Of a DNA stretch of 64,000 nt, positions 29,947 through 39,302 are shown in pieces (the stretch's first letter is position 1; the number at the start of each line of letters is the position of its first letter). Made by a program: the position numbers and the translations under genes. The stretch lies in the NCBI GenBank assembly GCA_003116975.1, contig BGKB01000068.1, forward strand, positions 1 through 64,000, given 5' to 3'. The DNA is from Aurantiochytrium sp. KH105. Taxonomy: Eukaryota; Sar; Bigyra; Thraustochytrida; Thraustochytriidae. Under the pieces are notes generated by a model. That model was not told the DNA's origin, searched no databases, and saw only the letters and a program-made list of their open reading frames with translations.

Positions 29947-31468
29947 TCGAATCCATCGATCCGTCGAGCGCGCGGGCAGGGACGGACGCGGCCGCAGCGC
30001 GATCCGCATCGACGCAGCCGGCTGACGCTCGCGTGCTCGCCCGAGCGAGGTTCGCGGGGCGCCAGAGACGAAACATCAGGGCGTACAAACGCACAGGCAG
30101 TCTGACAGACCCGGCGGTCCGTTCGCAGGCCGGCGGCCTGGCCGGTGGCGGACTCGGCCGACCGACCCGCGCGGCGAGAGAGCCCAAACAGCGCGACCGC
30201 GAGAGAGCCCAAGCCTCGGCGGGAGGGGATCGGCGCTCGCCCGCTCGCTCGCTGGCTGGCTGGCCGGCTGGCTGGTCGGCCGGCCATAACGACGATCGCG
30301 ACGGTGCCAACGACGGCGTCGCCTGCCTTCGGAGATCGTGGCGGCAGAACAGAGCAAAGCAGAGCAGTGCAGACCCACCAGACCAAGCAAGCCAAGCCAA
30401 GCCAGCAACCACCAGACAGTCACAAGCTCGTTCGTTCGCTCGTTCGTTCGCTCATTCACAGCGCTGCCAGGGCTGCCAAGAGCTCGAAGGCGGCGTCGAC
30501 TGCGAGCCCGGTTTCGACCGGGCAGGCCGTCGGGTGCGGATTCCGGCGCGGCGCTTCCTGCTCGCCCCGCGCAGTTCATTTCGAGACGAGGACCTGGCCG
30601 GCATCGGCTGTGCCGGTTCGCGGGAGATTGGGTGGCAAGGGAGGCAGGGAGGAAGGAAGGAAGAAAAGCACGCCCGGTGGGTGGGTCGGCCAGCACGCGC
30701 GCGCACTGCGACGGTGCCCGGAGTTACGGAATGTGTCTAATGTAAATGGACAAAGTAATTGTAACGAACGAGCTTGGCGAGGACTGCGCGCGAAAGAAAA
30801 ATTTGCGCGCTTCCAAGACCAGTCCGCATTCGCGGCGGCGCCTGCCAGTGCAGCCTATAGCTACGTCACAGTTATGGGTGCATGAAATCCACCGCCAGCC
30901 AGCACAGCAGGATTGAGACTGGTTGATTGGCTCGTGCCGCTCGGCCCACCCGCCGATCCGCTAACCACTGCTCGGTGCGGCCACGAGCGCAGCCGCGTCA
31001 TGATCGGATCCAACGATCTCATCTCGCGACCGATCGACCGACCGGCTGATCAAGCAGTCGATCGACAAACCGACCGATCGACCGCGAAGCTGCCTCAGCG
31101 ATCAAGCGAGAACGTCGCCTGTGTGTTTTTGCTTCTTTACAGAGCTGGTAATTGCGAAGAGGCCTATTTCAGCCACAAGTGCACTGCAATGACCAAGAGC
31201 TAAGACTGAACGCGAGCTGAAACCAATGGCGCACAGATATCGCTATCGCGGACCTCGTTTGACGTTTCAAGTGGTCTCTCGCCAAGGGGAGAAGCGGAAT
31301 GGGCAACGTGCCGCGAAGCACGCCATCACCCAAGTTCAATAAGATGGAGTGGTCGCAACATCACCGCCCACGGTAAGAACCTCGACAACGCAGCAAGCAC
31401 TTCTTCAGCAACATGATCAGGAAAACAATGCAATTGCTGGCTGATAACGAATCCAGCGTACTGCCATG

Positions 31469-31640
31469 TTCGTCTCACCTTTCCCTTCTCTCTCGGTGAT
31501 GGCCTATATAAAGCGCAAAGCTCACGTCAAAAAGAACGCGGTGAGCATAACACACGCTGTTTGTCAATTCCATTGACGCATCAGAGATGTACTGAGCCGT
31601 CTGCAATCCTTTTCTAGCTGCGCACAATACCTCTGCTTCG
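31469..31640 (+). promoter_or_regulatory. Putative promoter module, copy 1 of a 172-bp tandem duplication
   Basis: It carries TATATAAA at 31505-31512, preceded by CCTTTCCCTTCTCTCTC and followed by AAGCTCACGTCAAAAAGAAC. The unit is repeated at once downstream with essentially no change. Promoter function is inferred from the TATA box; no protein gene follows. Confidence 0.55.
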
Positions 31641-31811
31641 TTCGTCTCACCTTTCCCTTCTCTCTCGGTGATGGCCTATATAAAGCGCAAAGCTCACGTC
31701 AAAAAGAACGCGGTGAGCATAACACACGCTGTTTGTCAATTCCATTGACGCATCAGAGATGTACTGAGCCGTCTGCAATCCTTTTCTAGCTGCGCACAAT
31801 ACCTCTGCTTC
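31641..31811 (+). promoter_or_regulatory. Putative promoter module, copy 2 of the 172-bp duplication
   Basis: An almost exact copy of 31469-31640 with TATATAAA at 31677-31684. The higher-order minisatellite starts within about 100 bases downstream. Confidence 0.55.
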
Positions 31812-31904
31812 TCTACATGTACAAGGAACCCGGAACGCCTTTGCAGATCATCACCCTTTGACCGAGACTTTTGCCGCTGCCCTTCTCTTTCGTTCAGTGG
31901 CTCC

Positions 31905-32965
31905 TTTCAATGCAAGCCCAGGTCTCTAAGCCTATGAGCGAGGCTCTTGCCTTGGACTTTTTCTTTCGATTAAGAACTCGTTCCTATGGGCTTCGGTACG
32001 CTTATCATGACTTCGCGTCAAACGGACTCTTTTGTCTCAAGCATAAATCTTTGGACCTACGGGCTCAAGCCTGCTGGTCTTGGCCTCGCGCGACAGCTTC
32101 TCCTCCATCTCGAGCACAGGTCTCCAAGAATACAGGGCAAAAAAGAATGCTTCTCTGGGTCTCGCGCCACCATCTCAAGCACAGGGTTTTAGGCCTATGC
32201 GCTTGAAAGTATGCTTCTCTTGGCCTCGCGCGACAGGATCTCTTTCATCTCAAGCACAAGCCTCTGAACCTACAGGCTCACGTATGCTTTAGTCAGTTTC
32301 GAGCACACACACAAGTCGCTGGATGTACGGGCTCAAGCATGCTTGTCTTGGCCTCGCGCGACAGGGTCTCCTCCATCTCAAGCACAGGAGAATACAGGGC
32401 AAAAAAGGATGTTTCTCTGGGCCTCGCGCCACCATCTCAGGCACAGGCTTTTAGGCCTATGAGCTTGAAAGTATGCTTATCATGACCTCGCGTCAAACGG
32501 AATCTTTCATCTCAAGCATAAGTCTTTGAACCTACGGGCTCACGTATGCTTTAGTCAGTTTCGAGCACACACAAGTCTTTTAGGCCTATGCGCTTGAAAG
32601 TATGCTTATCTTGGCCTCGCGCGACAGCTTCTCTTTCATTTTCATCTCAAGCACAAGCCTCTGAACCTACGGGCTCACGTATGCTTTAGTCAGTTTCGAG
32701 CACACACAAGTCGCTGGATGTACGAGCTCAAGCCTGCTGGTCTTGGCCTCGCGCGATAGGTTCTCTTCCATCTCGAGCACAGGTCGTCAAGAATACAGGG
32801 CCAAAAAGAATGTTTCTCTGGGCCTCGCGCCACCATCTCCGGCGCAGGGTTTTAGGCCTTTGGGCTTGATAGTATGCTTATCTTGGCCTCGCGCGACAGG
32901 TTCTCTTCCATCTCAACACAAGCCTCTGAACCTACAGGCTTACGTCTGCTCATGTCAACCTCGAG
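31905..32965 (+). repeat. Higher-order minisatellite of four modules (about 267-bp period)
   Basis: Four related modules recur. A (about 64 bp) is AGAATACAGGGC...CTCGCGCCACCATCTC. B (about 75 bp) is TTTTAGGCCTATGCGCTTG...TTGGCCTCGCGCGACAG. C (about 55 bp) is CCTCTGAACCTAC...TTAGTCAGTTTCGAGCAC. D (about 73 bp) is GTCGCTGGATGTACGGGCTC...CTCCATCTC. The A modules begin near 32120, 32387 and 32782. The first interval is 267 bp; the second is 395 bp because an extra B-C pair is inserted. More diverged copies occur at 31905-32050. I see no convincing coding frame. Confidence 0.8.

Positions 32966-32967
<2 letters not shown>

Positions 32968-33015
<48 letters not shown>
32968..33015 (+). repeat. (CA)24 microsatellite
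   Basis: Forty-eight bases of perfect CA dinucleotide directly terminate the minisatellite. Confidence 0.97.
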
Positions 33016-33016
<1 letters not shown>

Positions 33017-33914
33017 CTCTCTGCCTGCTTGTTCTCTTTGAACCAACGAGCGAAGTAGCTACACTTGACATGGCCTCTTGCCGCAACACCCTCTGCGACG
33101 CTGCACATGAGACATTTGCGCTTTCATCGGCATGACATCATGACAAGGATTGCGCCTGTATCTTGAAGGCTCCTACCTTTTTCGAACGCCCAAACGTCAC
33201 GTCGCCAAGCAGGACTATGAACCTTCCATGCGGCGGACAACGCACTCAGGAAAGGAGAGCCAAGATTCTTGTCACGTCCACACCGATTCCCTTCAAGTTG
33301 CCAGTGTCACAGTGTGCTTTTACTCAACCGGACACCTTGCCCGCGTGCTTCGCCTACGAGATCTTTCGCATCGAAATCCTTTCGATTTTCTTCTTTTACC
33401 ATCACTCACGCCGCCTTATGTCCCGGCCCAACCCTTGGAATGATCAGTCATTTGCTCGTTGTCAATCAAAGTGGGGGAAACAACAAAAAGAGTCTCGCAG
33501 TTTTTCAAAAAGTCTCGCGTTGGAAAAAAAGAAAAAGAAAAAAAGGTGTGTACTTTTTTCTCCAATGTCCGCCTAGCCATCCCCTAACCAGCTCCTAGCC
33601 AGCTCCGCTACGATTTCCGTTATGGCCAGCGCCGTGCATTCGCGCCGTGTCCCAACTTCGAGCATCGGGACCGGCCGTCGGACAACCGCAGGTTGGCTTT
33701 TCTCGCCTTCCTTCCCTCTCTCGCGCCAAGCTCCTAGCGAGCGACCCCGCTGTCGCAAGAGATGGGGAAAAGAAAGTGAGCGCTCCTCGCTCCGGAGGGC
33801 CGCCGCTCCGGCTCCCGGCACGCTGGTGTCGTTCTGGCAGGAGGTATGCCACGCCGCCTTCAAGCAAACACGAAACGCCACCAACCCAACCAAACGATAA
33901 AGAGAATAAAGGCA
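33016..33914. other. 5' flank of the second G8 gene
   Basis: No gene is supported. It includes A-rich (AAAAAGAAAAAG) sequence near 33525-33545. Confidence 0.55.
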
Positions 33915-36900
33915 ATGCGCCTTCCCCAGATCACCGCCGTGGCAGTACTAGCCTTGATCTCGGCCGGCCAGGGCGTACAGGGTGCATGTCCTGCTACCTC
34001 GACCACCTCGCCACCCGCGTACCCAGCCGATGGCGGTTTCACCACATCCGGCCTCGTCAGCATGGCCACCGCCACCGAGGTCGTGACGCTCCGCTATACG
34101 CCCAATACCCCTCCCGATGGCTTCGACGACCAAGTTGACTGCCCATACGACCAGTCAGGCCTTCTCGCCTGGGAAGACGCCGCAACCTGGACCTCGGGTG
34201 TCGTCCCTGGCGACGGCGAAGATGTCGTGCTCCCCGAAGACGCGCGCGTCCTTCTTGGCGGTTGCTCCGTTTCCGCAGATACCGTCCATGGCAAGATCAC
34301 CATCCCAGCATCTTCAGAGCTCATCTTTGCGGACGAAGACATCTTCTTCAACACCACCGGCATGCAGGTCGAGGGCAAGCTCACCCTCGGCTCTGAATCC
34401 TGCCGTCTGCACAGCGACATTGTCATTACTTTGCACGGCGATCGCCCTGACAGCCTTCCCGCCCCAGCCTGGTACAAGGGCATCGCCGCGGTTGGCACGG
34501 GCACCCTCGACATTCACGGCAGCATTTTCCATCCAACCTGGACACGTCTGGCCGCCACGGCCGCGGCAGGAGACACGCAAATTTACCTTCAGCATCGTGT
34601 GAATTGGCGCGCTGGCCAACGCCTCGTGCTCACGGGAACAGAAATCAAGGACTCTCGCGACTGGCATCGCAACGAGGTGCGCGAGATTGCAAACGTGCAC
34701 GTTAAAGGCGAATTCTCGCGCATCACGCTCACCGAGGCCCTCGCATACACGCACTATGGCGGCCCCGAGTACCAGGGCGAGGTGGGTCTACTTTCGCGCA
34801 ACATTGTCATTCAAGGCGACGAGACGTCCGAGCCCACCGATACGGAAGATGACATTTGCGAAAGCAGCGGCTACGGCACGTATCCGTGCGAGCACAAGTG
34901 GCTGACGGGCTATGGCGGGCACACGATTGCCATGGGCCCGAATGCCACGACTCGTTTCGAGGGCGTCGAGCTTTACCGCATGGGTCAGACCAATGTGCTC
35001 GCGCGTTATCCGTGGCACGTGCACTTGATCGGTGAAGGTGGTGTTCGCTCGTACCTCAAACACTCGAGCATGCACCATACATTCTACCGCTGTGCCACCA
35101 TCCACGGCACCAATAACACCCTTCTTCAGGACAACGTCGCCTATGACGCCATCGGGCACTGCTTTTACAGTGGCGAAGATGGCGTCGAAGAAAAGAACAC
35201 GCTCGCCTACAACCTGGCCAGTCACGTGCACTTTATGGAATATCCTCGGACCTCTGGTGCGCAGTTCATGGACAACGTGTACAGCTCGGATGTGCTCACC
35301 CAGCCCGCCGACACCACGGCCAGCGGTATCTACATTACCAATGCATACAACTCGTACATTGGCAACGCCGCTTCAGGAGGTTACGCGGGATTTGCCATTG
35401 TGAAAATGCCCAAGGCCATCATGTTCTATCGCGACCTCGAATTCGACCCGGGCATGACCCCTGAAGAGCGCCCTTTCATCGAATTCGACGGTAACACCTG
35501 TCACGGCACCGGTATCTGGTGGGTCATGGGCGGCTGCATCTACGTAGGAGGCAAGCTCGAACATGTCGACGACAGCTCCGATGATCTCGTCTATAACCCC
35601 GGTCGCGAAGTGTCCGGAAGAAGCACAATGTGTCTCACAGACCCTACTAATTCGAGCCCTTGGGGCCGATACACCGAGTGCGATCTCATCTTCACCAACA
35701 CCAAGATCTTTCTCGCCAACTACGGGCTCAACAATTGGGGCGCGCGCAGCACCATCGATGGACTCGAGGCGCACGACGTTACACGTGCCATTGCCATCTT
35801 GGGCTACCACTACGTGCACAACATGCTCACTGTCTGTCGCTCCAACTCCTTCACCCCCGAACTTCCAGGGACAAGCTGGTACGAGAAACGATGGTCGCAA
35901 TACCATATGGGCTTTGAGTGGTACGACACGCACCAACGCCACATCATCGACGGCATCACCTTTCGCAATTGCGGCGACGCCGCATCTGGCAGTCCCGTCT
36001 GGCGCTTCCTCACACACTCGGACCGCTACGCGCCCGGGTTTCTCCAGGCCACACGCAATGTCAAATATGAAAATGTCGACACCTCCATGCTCATCCGTCC
36101 TTCGGTTTCAGACTATCTTTCTGTGAGCGGCTACTTGGCCAACTGGCTTGACGCTGACGGGACTGTTCTCGGCTCTGAGGCCGATGGACCCAAGATCGTT
36201 GGTGCCGCGCGAGGGGGTATCGAGTGGTGGCGCACCGACGACGACTGTACGACCCAAGACATCTGGTACCTCTGCGATCACGTCTCCAAGGACAACGACA
36301 ATCGTCGTGGCATTTCAAGCTTCACCATTGCCTTTGACGAGGCACTCGACGCGAAATTCGATGCCAACACGATTTGCGGTAACGGAGATCAAATCGAGTG
36401 TCCGCGAGTTGGCTCCGTCGTCCATCTCGGATACCAAGATCCGGACGCTGCCGACCAAGTCGGTCTCCCCATCAAGGGGAATCCTGTCATTACTGGTCCT
36501 TCCAATGGACTTGGTTGGCTCTTCCTCTTTGACAGTGGAAGCCCAGTGAGCATTGATTTCAAGGGTGCCCAAATTGATGAAGACGACGTTGTCCTTATCG
36601 CCATCCCGTACCCGAGCGGAGTCACCATCAGCTTGCATTACGTGGCGGCCTACTGGTGCAACCCCGTCTGGAACCAGTACTGTGACCACGAATTCACATC
36701 CGTCAACTCCATTGCCGAGGTGCTTGCAAGCAATGGCGACACGTACTTCTTCGACACCAACCGTGGCCTCCTTTACTTCCGCTTCATCCAGCAAAGAATG
36801 AGTCCTCTCGATTTCACGTCGCCCCCGGCTTACGGGAATCTCGGCACCTCGTACTTTGAGCGCTCTGACGTCCGCATTCCTCCCATCATGTGGCATGGCC

Positions 36901-37535
36901 AGCTCGAGCTCCGTGTTTCAGGTTGCAAGCTCAACTCGACCAACTCTGCTTACTGCGCAAAGTCTGCTTATGACGCTTCGGCCATCTGCGAAGACTACGG
37001 CTTTGGGATGGGGAGCTACGCCGCCGCCTTTGACCGCTGCGTCCCGGGCCTCAGCGTGACGACTGGCGAAAGTCTTTACATTAAGCCCACCAAGCAGACC
37101 AAGATCAAGGTTCAGTCGAAGATTACCACCACCGAGGCATGCCAGCAGGCTTGCTTCGAAAACGCTGAGTGTGGCAACTTTAATCACTTTGCGAAGCGCA
37201 AAAAGTGCATGTTGCTTCGTGGACAGGACCACGAGGTTATTCGCAAGAACGGATGGACTGCAGGCGTTCTCACATTGTCGACCGCCGATCCGGTGCATCA
37301 ATTCTGTCAGAACAAAAAGACCGCAGCGCAAGGAACGGTGCTTGATCAGATTGCAAACGTCAAGAACTGGCAAGCTTGTCAAACCGCTTGTCGTGACGCC
37401 GAAACGTGCACGCACTGGAATTACACGGCCAAGGGGTCCAACAAGAAAACGTGCGCGCTCCTCTCTGATCTCGATGGCGGCACGAGTGCTGATAAAAAGT
37501 CCATTTCCGGGCCGCGCAGCTGCACTGATCTCTAA
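33915..37535 (+). CDS. Secreted G8 / parallel beta-helix / PAN protein, linker-less paralogue
   Basis: The protein has 1206 residues and a signal peptide MRLPQITAVAVLALISAG that fixes the start. Layout matches the protein at 20767-24705: G8-like domain (WEDAATWTSGVVPGDGEDVV), long beta-helix region (PWHVHLIGEGG, NNTLLQDNVAYDAIGHC) and two C-terminal PAN-like modules (CQQACFENAECGNFNHF and CQTACRDAETCTHWNY). The Pro-Thr linker is missing; the beta-helix part joins the PAN part through a short SVTTGESLYIKPT stretch. Residues about 30-310 are almost identical to the paralogue, while the rest has diverged clearly. A role in polysaccharide binding or cell-surface matrix is inferred from the fold family. 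Confidence 0.88.
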   Translation: MRLPQITAVAVLALISAGQGVQGACPATSTTSPPAYPADGGFTTSGLVSMATATEVVTLRYTPNTPPDGFDDQVDCPYDQSGLLAWEDAATWTSGVVPGDGEDVVLPEDARVLLGGCSVSADTVHGKITIPASSELIFADEDIFFNTTGMQVEGKLTLGSESCRLHSDIVITLHGDRPDSLPAPAWYKGIAAVGTGTLDIHGSIFHPTWTRLAATAAAGDTQIYLQHRVNWRAGQRLVLTGTEIKDSRDWHRNEVREIANVHVKGEFSRITLTEALAYTHYGGPEYQGEVGLLSRNIVIQGDETSEPTDTEDDICESSGYGTYPCEHKWLTGYGGHTIAMGPNATTRFEGVELYRMGQTNVLARYPWHVHLIGEGGVRSYLKHSSMHHTFYRCATIHGTNNTLLQDNVAYDAIGHCFYSGEDGVEEKNTLAYNLASHVHFMEYPRTSGAQFMDNVYSSDVLTQPADTTASGIYITNAYNSYIGNAASGGYAGFAIVKMPKAIMFYRDLEFDPGMTPEERPFIEFDGNTCHGTGIWWVMGGCIYVGGKLEHVDDSSDDLVYNPGREVSGRSTMCLTDPTNSSPWGRYTECDLIFTNTKIFLANYGLNNWGARSTIDGLEAHDVTRAIAILGYHYVHNMLTVCRSNSFTPELPGTSWYEKRWSQYHMGFEWYDTHQRHIIDGITFRNCGDAASGSPVWRFLTHSDRYAPGFLQATRNVKYENVDTSMLIRPSVSDYLSVSGYLANWLDADGTVLGSEADGPKIVGAARGGIEWWRTDDDCTTQDIWYLCDHVSKDNDNRRGISSFTIAFDEALDAKFDANTICGNGDQIECPRVGSVVHLGYQDPDAADQVGLPIKGNPVITGPSNGLGWLFLFDSGSPVSIDFKGAQIDEDDVVLIAIPYPSGVTISLHYVAAYWCNPVWNQYCDHEFTSVNSIAEVLASNGDTYFFDTNRGLLYFRFIQQRMSPLDFTSPPAYGNLGTSYFERSDVRIPPIMWHGQLELRVSGCKLNSTNSAYCAKSAYDASAICEDYGFGMGSYAAAFDRCVPGLSVTTGESLYIKPTKQTKIKVQSKITTTEACQQACFENAECGNFNHFAKRKKCMLLRGQDHEVIRKNGWTAGVLTLSTADPVHQFCQNKKTAAQGTVLDQIANVKNWQACQTACRDAETCTHWNYTAKGSNKKTCALLSDLDGGTSADKKSISGPRSCTDL
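34009..34845 (+). repeat. Segment nearly identical to 20861-21697
   Basis: Partner of the shared 840-bp block in the two G8 genes. Confidence 0.92.
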
Positions 37536-38171
37536 GAAATAGAAAGCGCTCCGCAATTGAGCATAATTGGTCGCACGCAAAATCGAACGAAATATCATTT
37601 GCACGATCCTTTAAAGCACGCTTTTAGAAAATAAATTCAAAATGAATTGTTGTGTCAAAGTTTGAGGTCTTGTCAGAATGACCGAGGAAAAGGGAAACCT
37701 AGGCCGAAGTAGACCGATATACAGTGAGGAACCAACAAATTGCGTTGCGCTCGGGGGATTTGGATGTGCCGTTTTAGCGCTCGACAGTTTGCCTTCGTGG
37801 CGACCAACTTTGCAAAAAACCAACGACACTTCCACCGAAAGAATTCCCCTACATCGAACACAACCATTGCCACGACTAGCGCTGCCAACGCAGCCAACGC
37901 CTCGGCTCCATCCGCAGAGGCGAACGGGTCGGCGGTCTCTGCAAAGAAGTGACGCAAGCCCGGCCACGACACTTCCACCGGGAGAGAGAATTTCCCTACA
38001 AATTCGTACAGGGGTGCGAGGGCTATCATAGGAATCATTTGGCCATGTGGTATTTTATTATTATTCCATAATGTAATAACTCGTGTGTTTGACGCCGCGT
38101 CGGGGAAATGGTTTCGCCGAAAATCTCGTACGGTAGAGAGAGAAAAAAACAGAAAAGGAAGCGAAGACCTC
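37536..38171. other. Convergent 3' flanks with a short direct repeat
   Basis: It lies between the ends of the G8 gene (+) and the sulfotransferase-like gene (-). A CGACACTTCCACCG motif occurs near 37825 and near 37968 within a roughly 143-bp imperfect direct repeat. A 70-codon frame at 37740-37952 ends in Ala/Ser/Thr-rich sequence but has no other support. Confidence 0.5.
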
Positions 38172-39122
38172 TCAAGCAAGCTTCTTCTTCGTGTCGAGAC
38201 CCGTGCTCGAGCGACGGCCACACAGCGTGCTCACACAAAAGCGGAGGAGACCAAAAACAATGAAAATGTTGAGCAACGCCAGAAATGGCCAAGCCACGGC
38301 AATGGAACGAATGATCGTCTTGCCAATGACAATCTCGGACCTCGAGTTGAGGCGTGGAAAGGGCACATCAGGCTCCGGGACGCCCAAACCTTCGCACAAA
38401 GGCTTCCAGCCATCCGTGACGCTCATCTCAATGAGACGCTCCTGGGGCACGATGGTACGCACATTGTGTACGTACGCATCGATTCCTTGTGCACATCGCG
38501 CCGTGTCAATCTCGTAGTCCCAGACCGTACGAATCCAGGGAAAATACGTCGAGTTCCACCAAACTTCGCCGAATTGACAATCCAAATTGTCCTGGAGACC
38601 TTGCGAAAAAGGTCCTGTAAAGTCCTCCCAAGTCGGGATGAGCCAGTTGAAGGGGTAGCCCGTGATGGAACTAAAGGCTCTGGATTGAGCGGCGAAACTT
38701 TCGGCCCAAGACGTGGTGTTTTCGCGAACAACGAGGAGGACCTTGGCTTCCGGGTACAACTCCATAAGCTCTTCAAAAAAGAAAGCCATGGGAACGTCCA
38801 CTGTAGCGTTGTACCCCTGGGCCTTCACCTTGGCCATCCAGGTCTCTAGCGCACCTTCTTGGCCTTCGAGCGCGCGGGCCGCAATCACATGGTCCTCGCT
38901 GGCGCAGTCCTCTCCATGATACACACGAAATCCGAGCGTCTCGAGCGCCGACTTGATGGACTTGCTTCCGGACTTGGCCAGCGCCCCGCTCAGAATTTGC
39001 AGGTCCTCTGCGCGTTCCGCGCCTTCGTCCAGGTTCAACCCAAACGCTACACGAAACGTGAGGTAAAGGTTGCTTCCGCGGAAGTCCTCGAGCCAGGTGC
39101 GCTGGTCGTCTGCACTCCCCAT
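38172..39122 (-). CDS. Sulfotransferase-like protein with C-terminal membrane anchor
   Basis: The protein has 316 residues. It resembles the P-loop sulfotransferase-like family (Sulfotransfer_4): LAKSGSKSIKSALETLGFRV stands where the PAPS-binding loop and following helix usually sit, then VDVPMAFFFEELMELYPEAK and VLLVVRENTTSWAESF, which match the typical D.P....F.EL...YP.AK.ILT.R.. pattern. The loop is less canonical than the usual G..R.GT.S, so catalysis is uncertain. Residues about 270-295 (SIAVAWPFLALLNIFIVFGL) form one membrane segment followed by a short basic tail. It is probably a tail-anchored enzyme or relative; the substrate is unknown. Confidence 0.72.
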   Translation of the reverse strand: MGSADDQRTWLEDFRGSNLYLTFRVAFGLNLDEGAERAEDLQILSGALAKSGSKSIKSALETLGFRVYHGEDCASEDHVIAARALEGQEGALETWMAKVKAQGYNATVDVPMAFFFEELMELYPEAKVLLVVRENTTSWAESFAAQSRAFSSITGYPFNWLIPTWEDFTGPFSQGLQDNLDCQFGEVWWNSTYFPWIRTVWDYEIDTARCAQGIDAYVHNVRTIVPQERLIEMSVTDGWKPLCEGLGVPEPDVPFPRLNSRSEIVIGKTIIRSIAVAWPFLALLNIFIVFGLLRFCVSTLCGRRSSTGLDTKKKLA

Positions 39123-39302
39123 CTTGCGTTCGCTTCTTGCCTACCTGCTCGTCTGCCTGTCTCTCCAAGCTGTGTTCTGCTGCCTCAACCAACGCCAAGC
39201 ACGTTGCGCGTTTGCTGCAAGACCAGCAAGCTCCGAGTGGCAGCTGACGATGGGTCGTAAGATTTGCTCAGCGGCAGCTTTTTGCGTGCCCGCTTGCGCG
39301 TG

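Larger units (their letters stand above)
26150..31468. other. 5.3-kb GC-rich gene-free region with simple-sequence arrays
   Basis: Several long open frames exist on both strands, but their translations are Arg/Ala/Ser/Pro-rich and without domains, as expected where GC-rich sequence lacks stop codons. Tetra- and pentanucleotide tracts are scattered throughout: (CTCGG)n near 26580, (TTGC)n near 26745, (TTTC)n near 28148, (GCCT)n near 28186, (GCAG)n near 29160 and GATCGACC-like runs near 31020-31085. Part of it is probably the FNT 5' flank. Confidence 0.5.

Noticed and set aside
28817..30412. 531-codon open frame on the minus strand, and overlapping long frames on both strands
   Set aside because: Translations are Arg/Ala/Ser/Pro-rich, contain SSR-derived runs and no domain; GC-rich sequence explains the lack of stops.
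31905..32965. Short open frames of about 70-130 codons in the minisatellite
   Set aside because: Frames change between modules and insertions of 128 bp are not frame-preserving, so the array does not behave as coding.
37740..37952. 70-codon frame with a protein-like Ala/Ser/Thr-rich end
   Set aside because: It overlaps an imperfect direct repeat, has no domain and no clear promoter; it could only be kept with transcript evidence.
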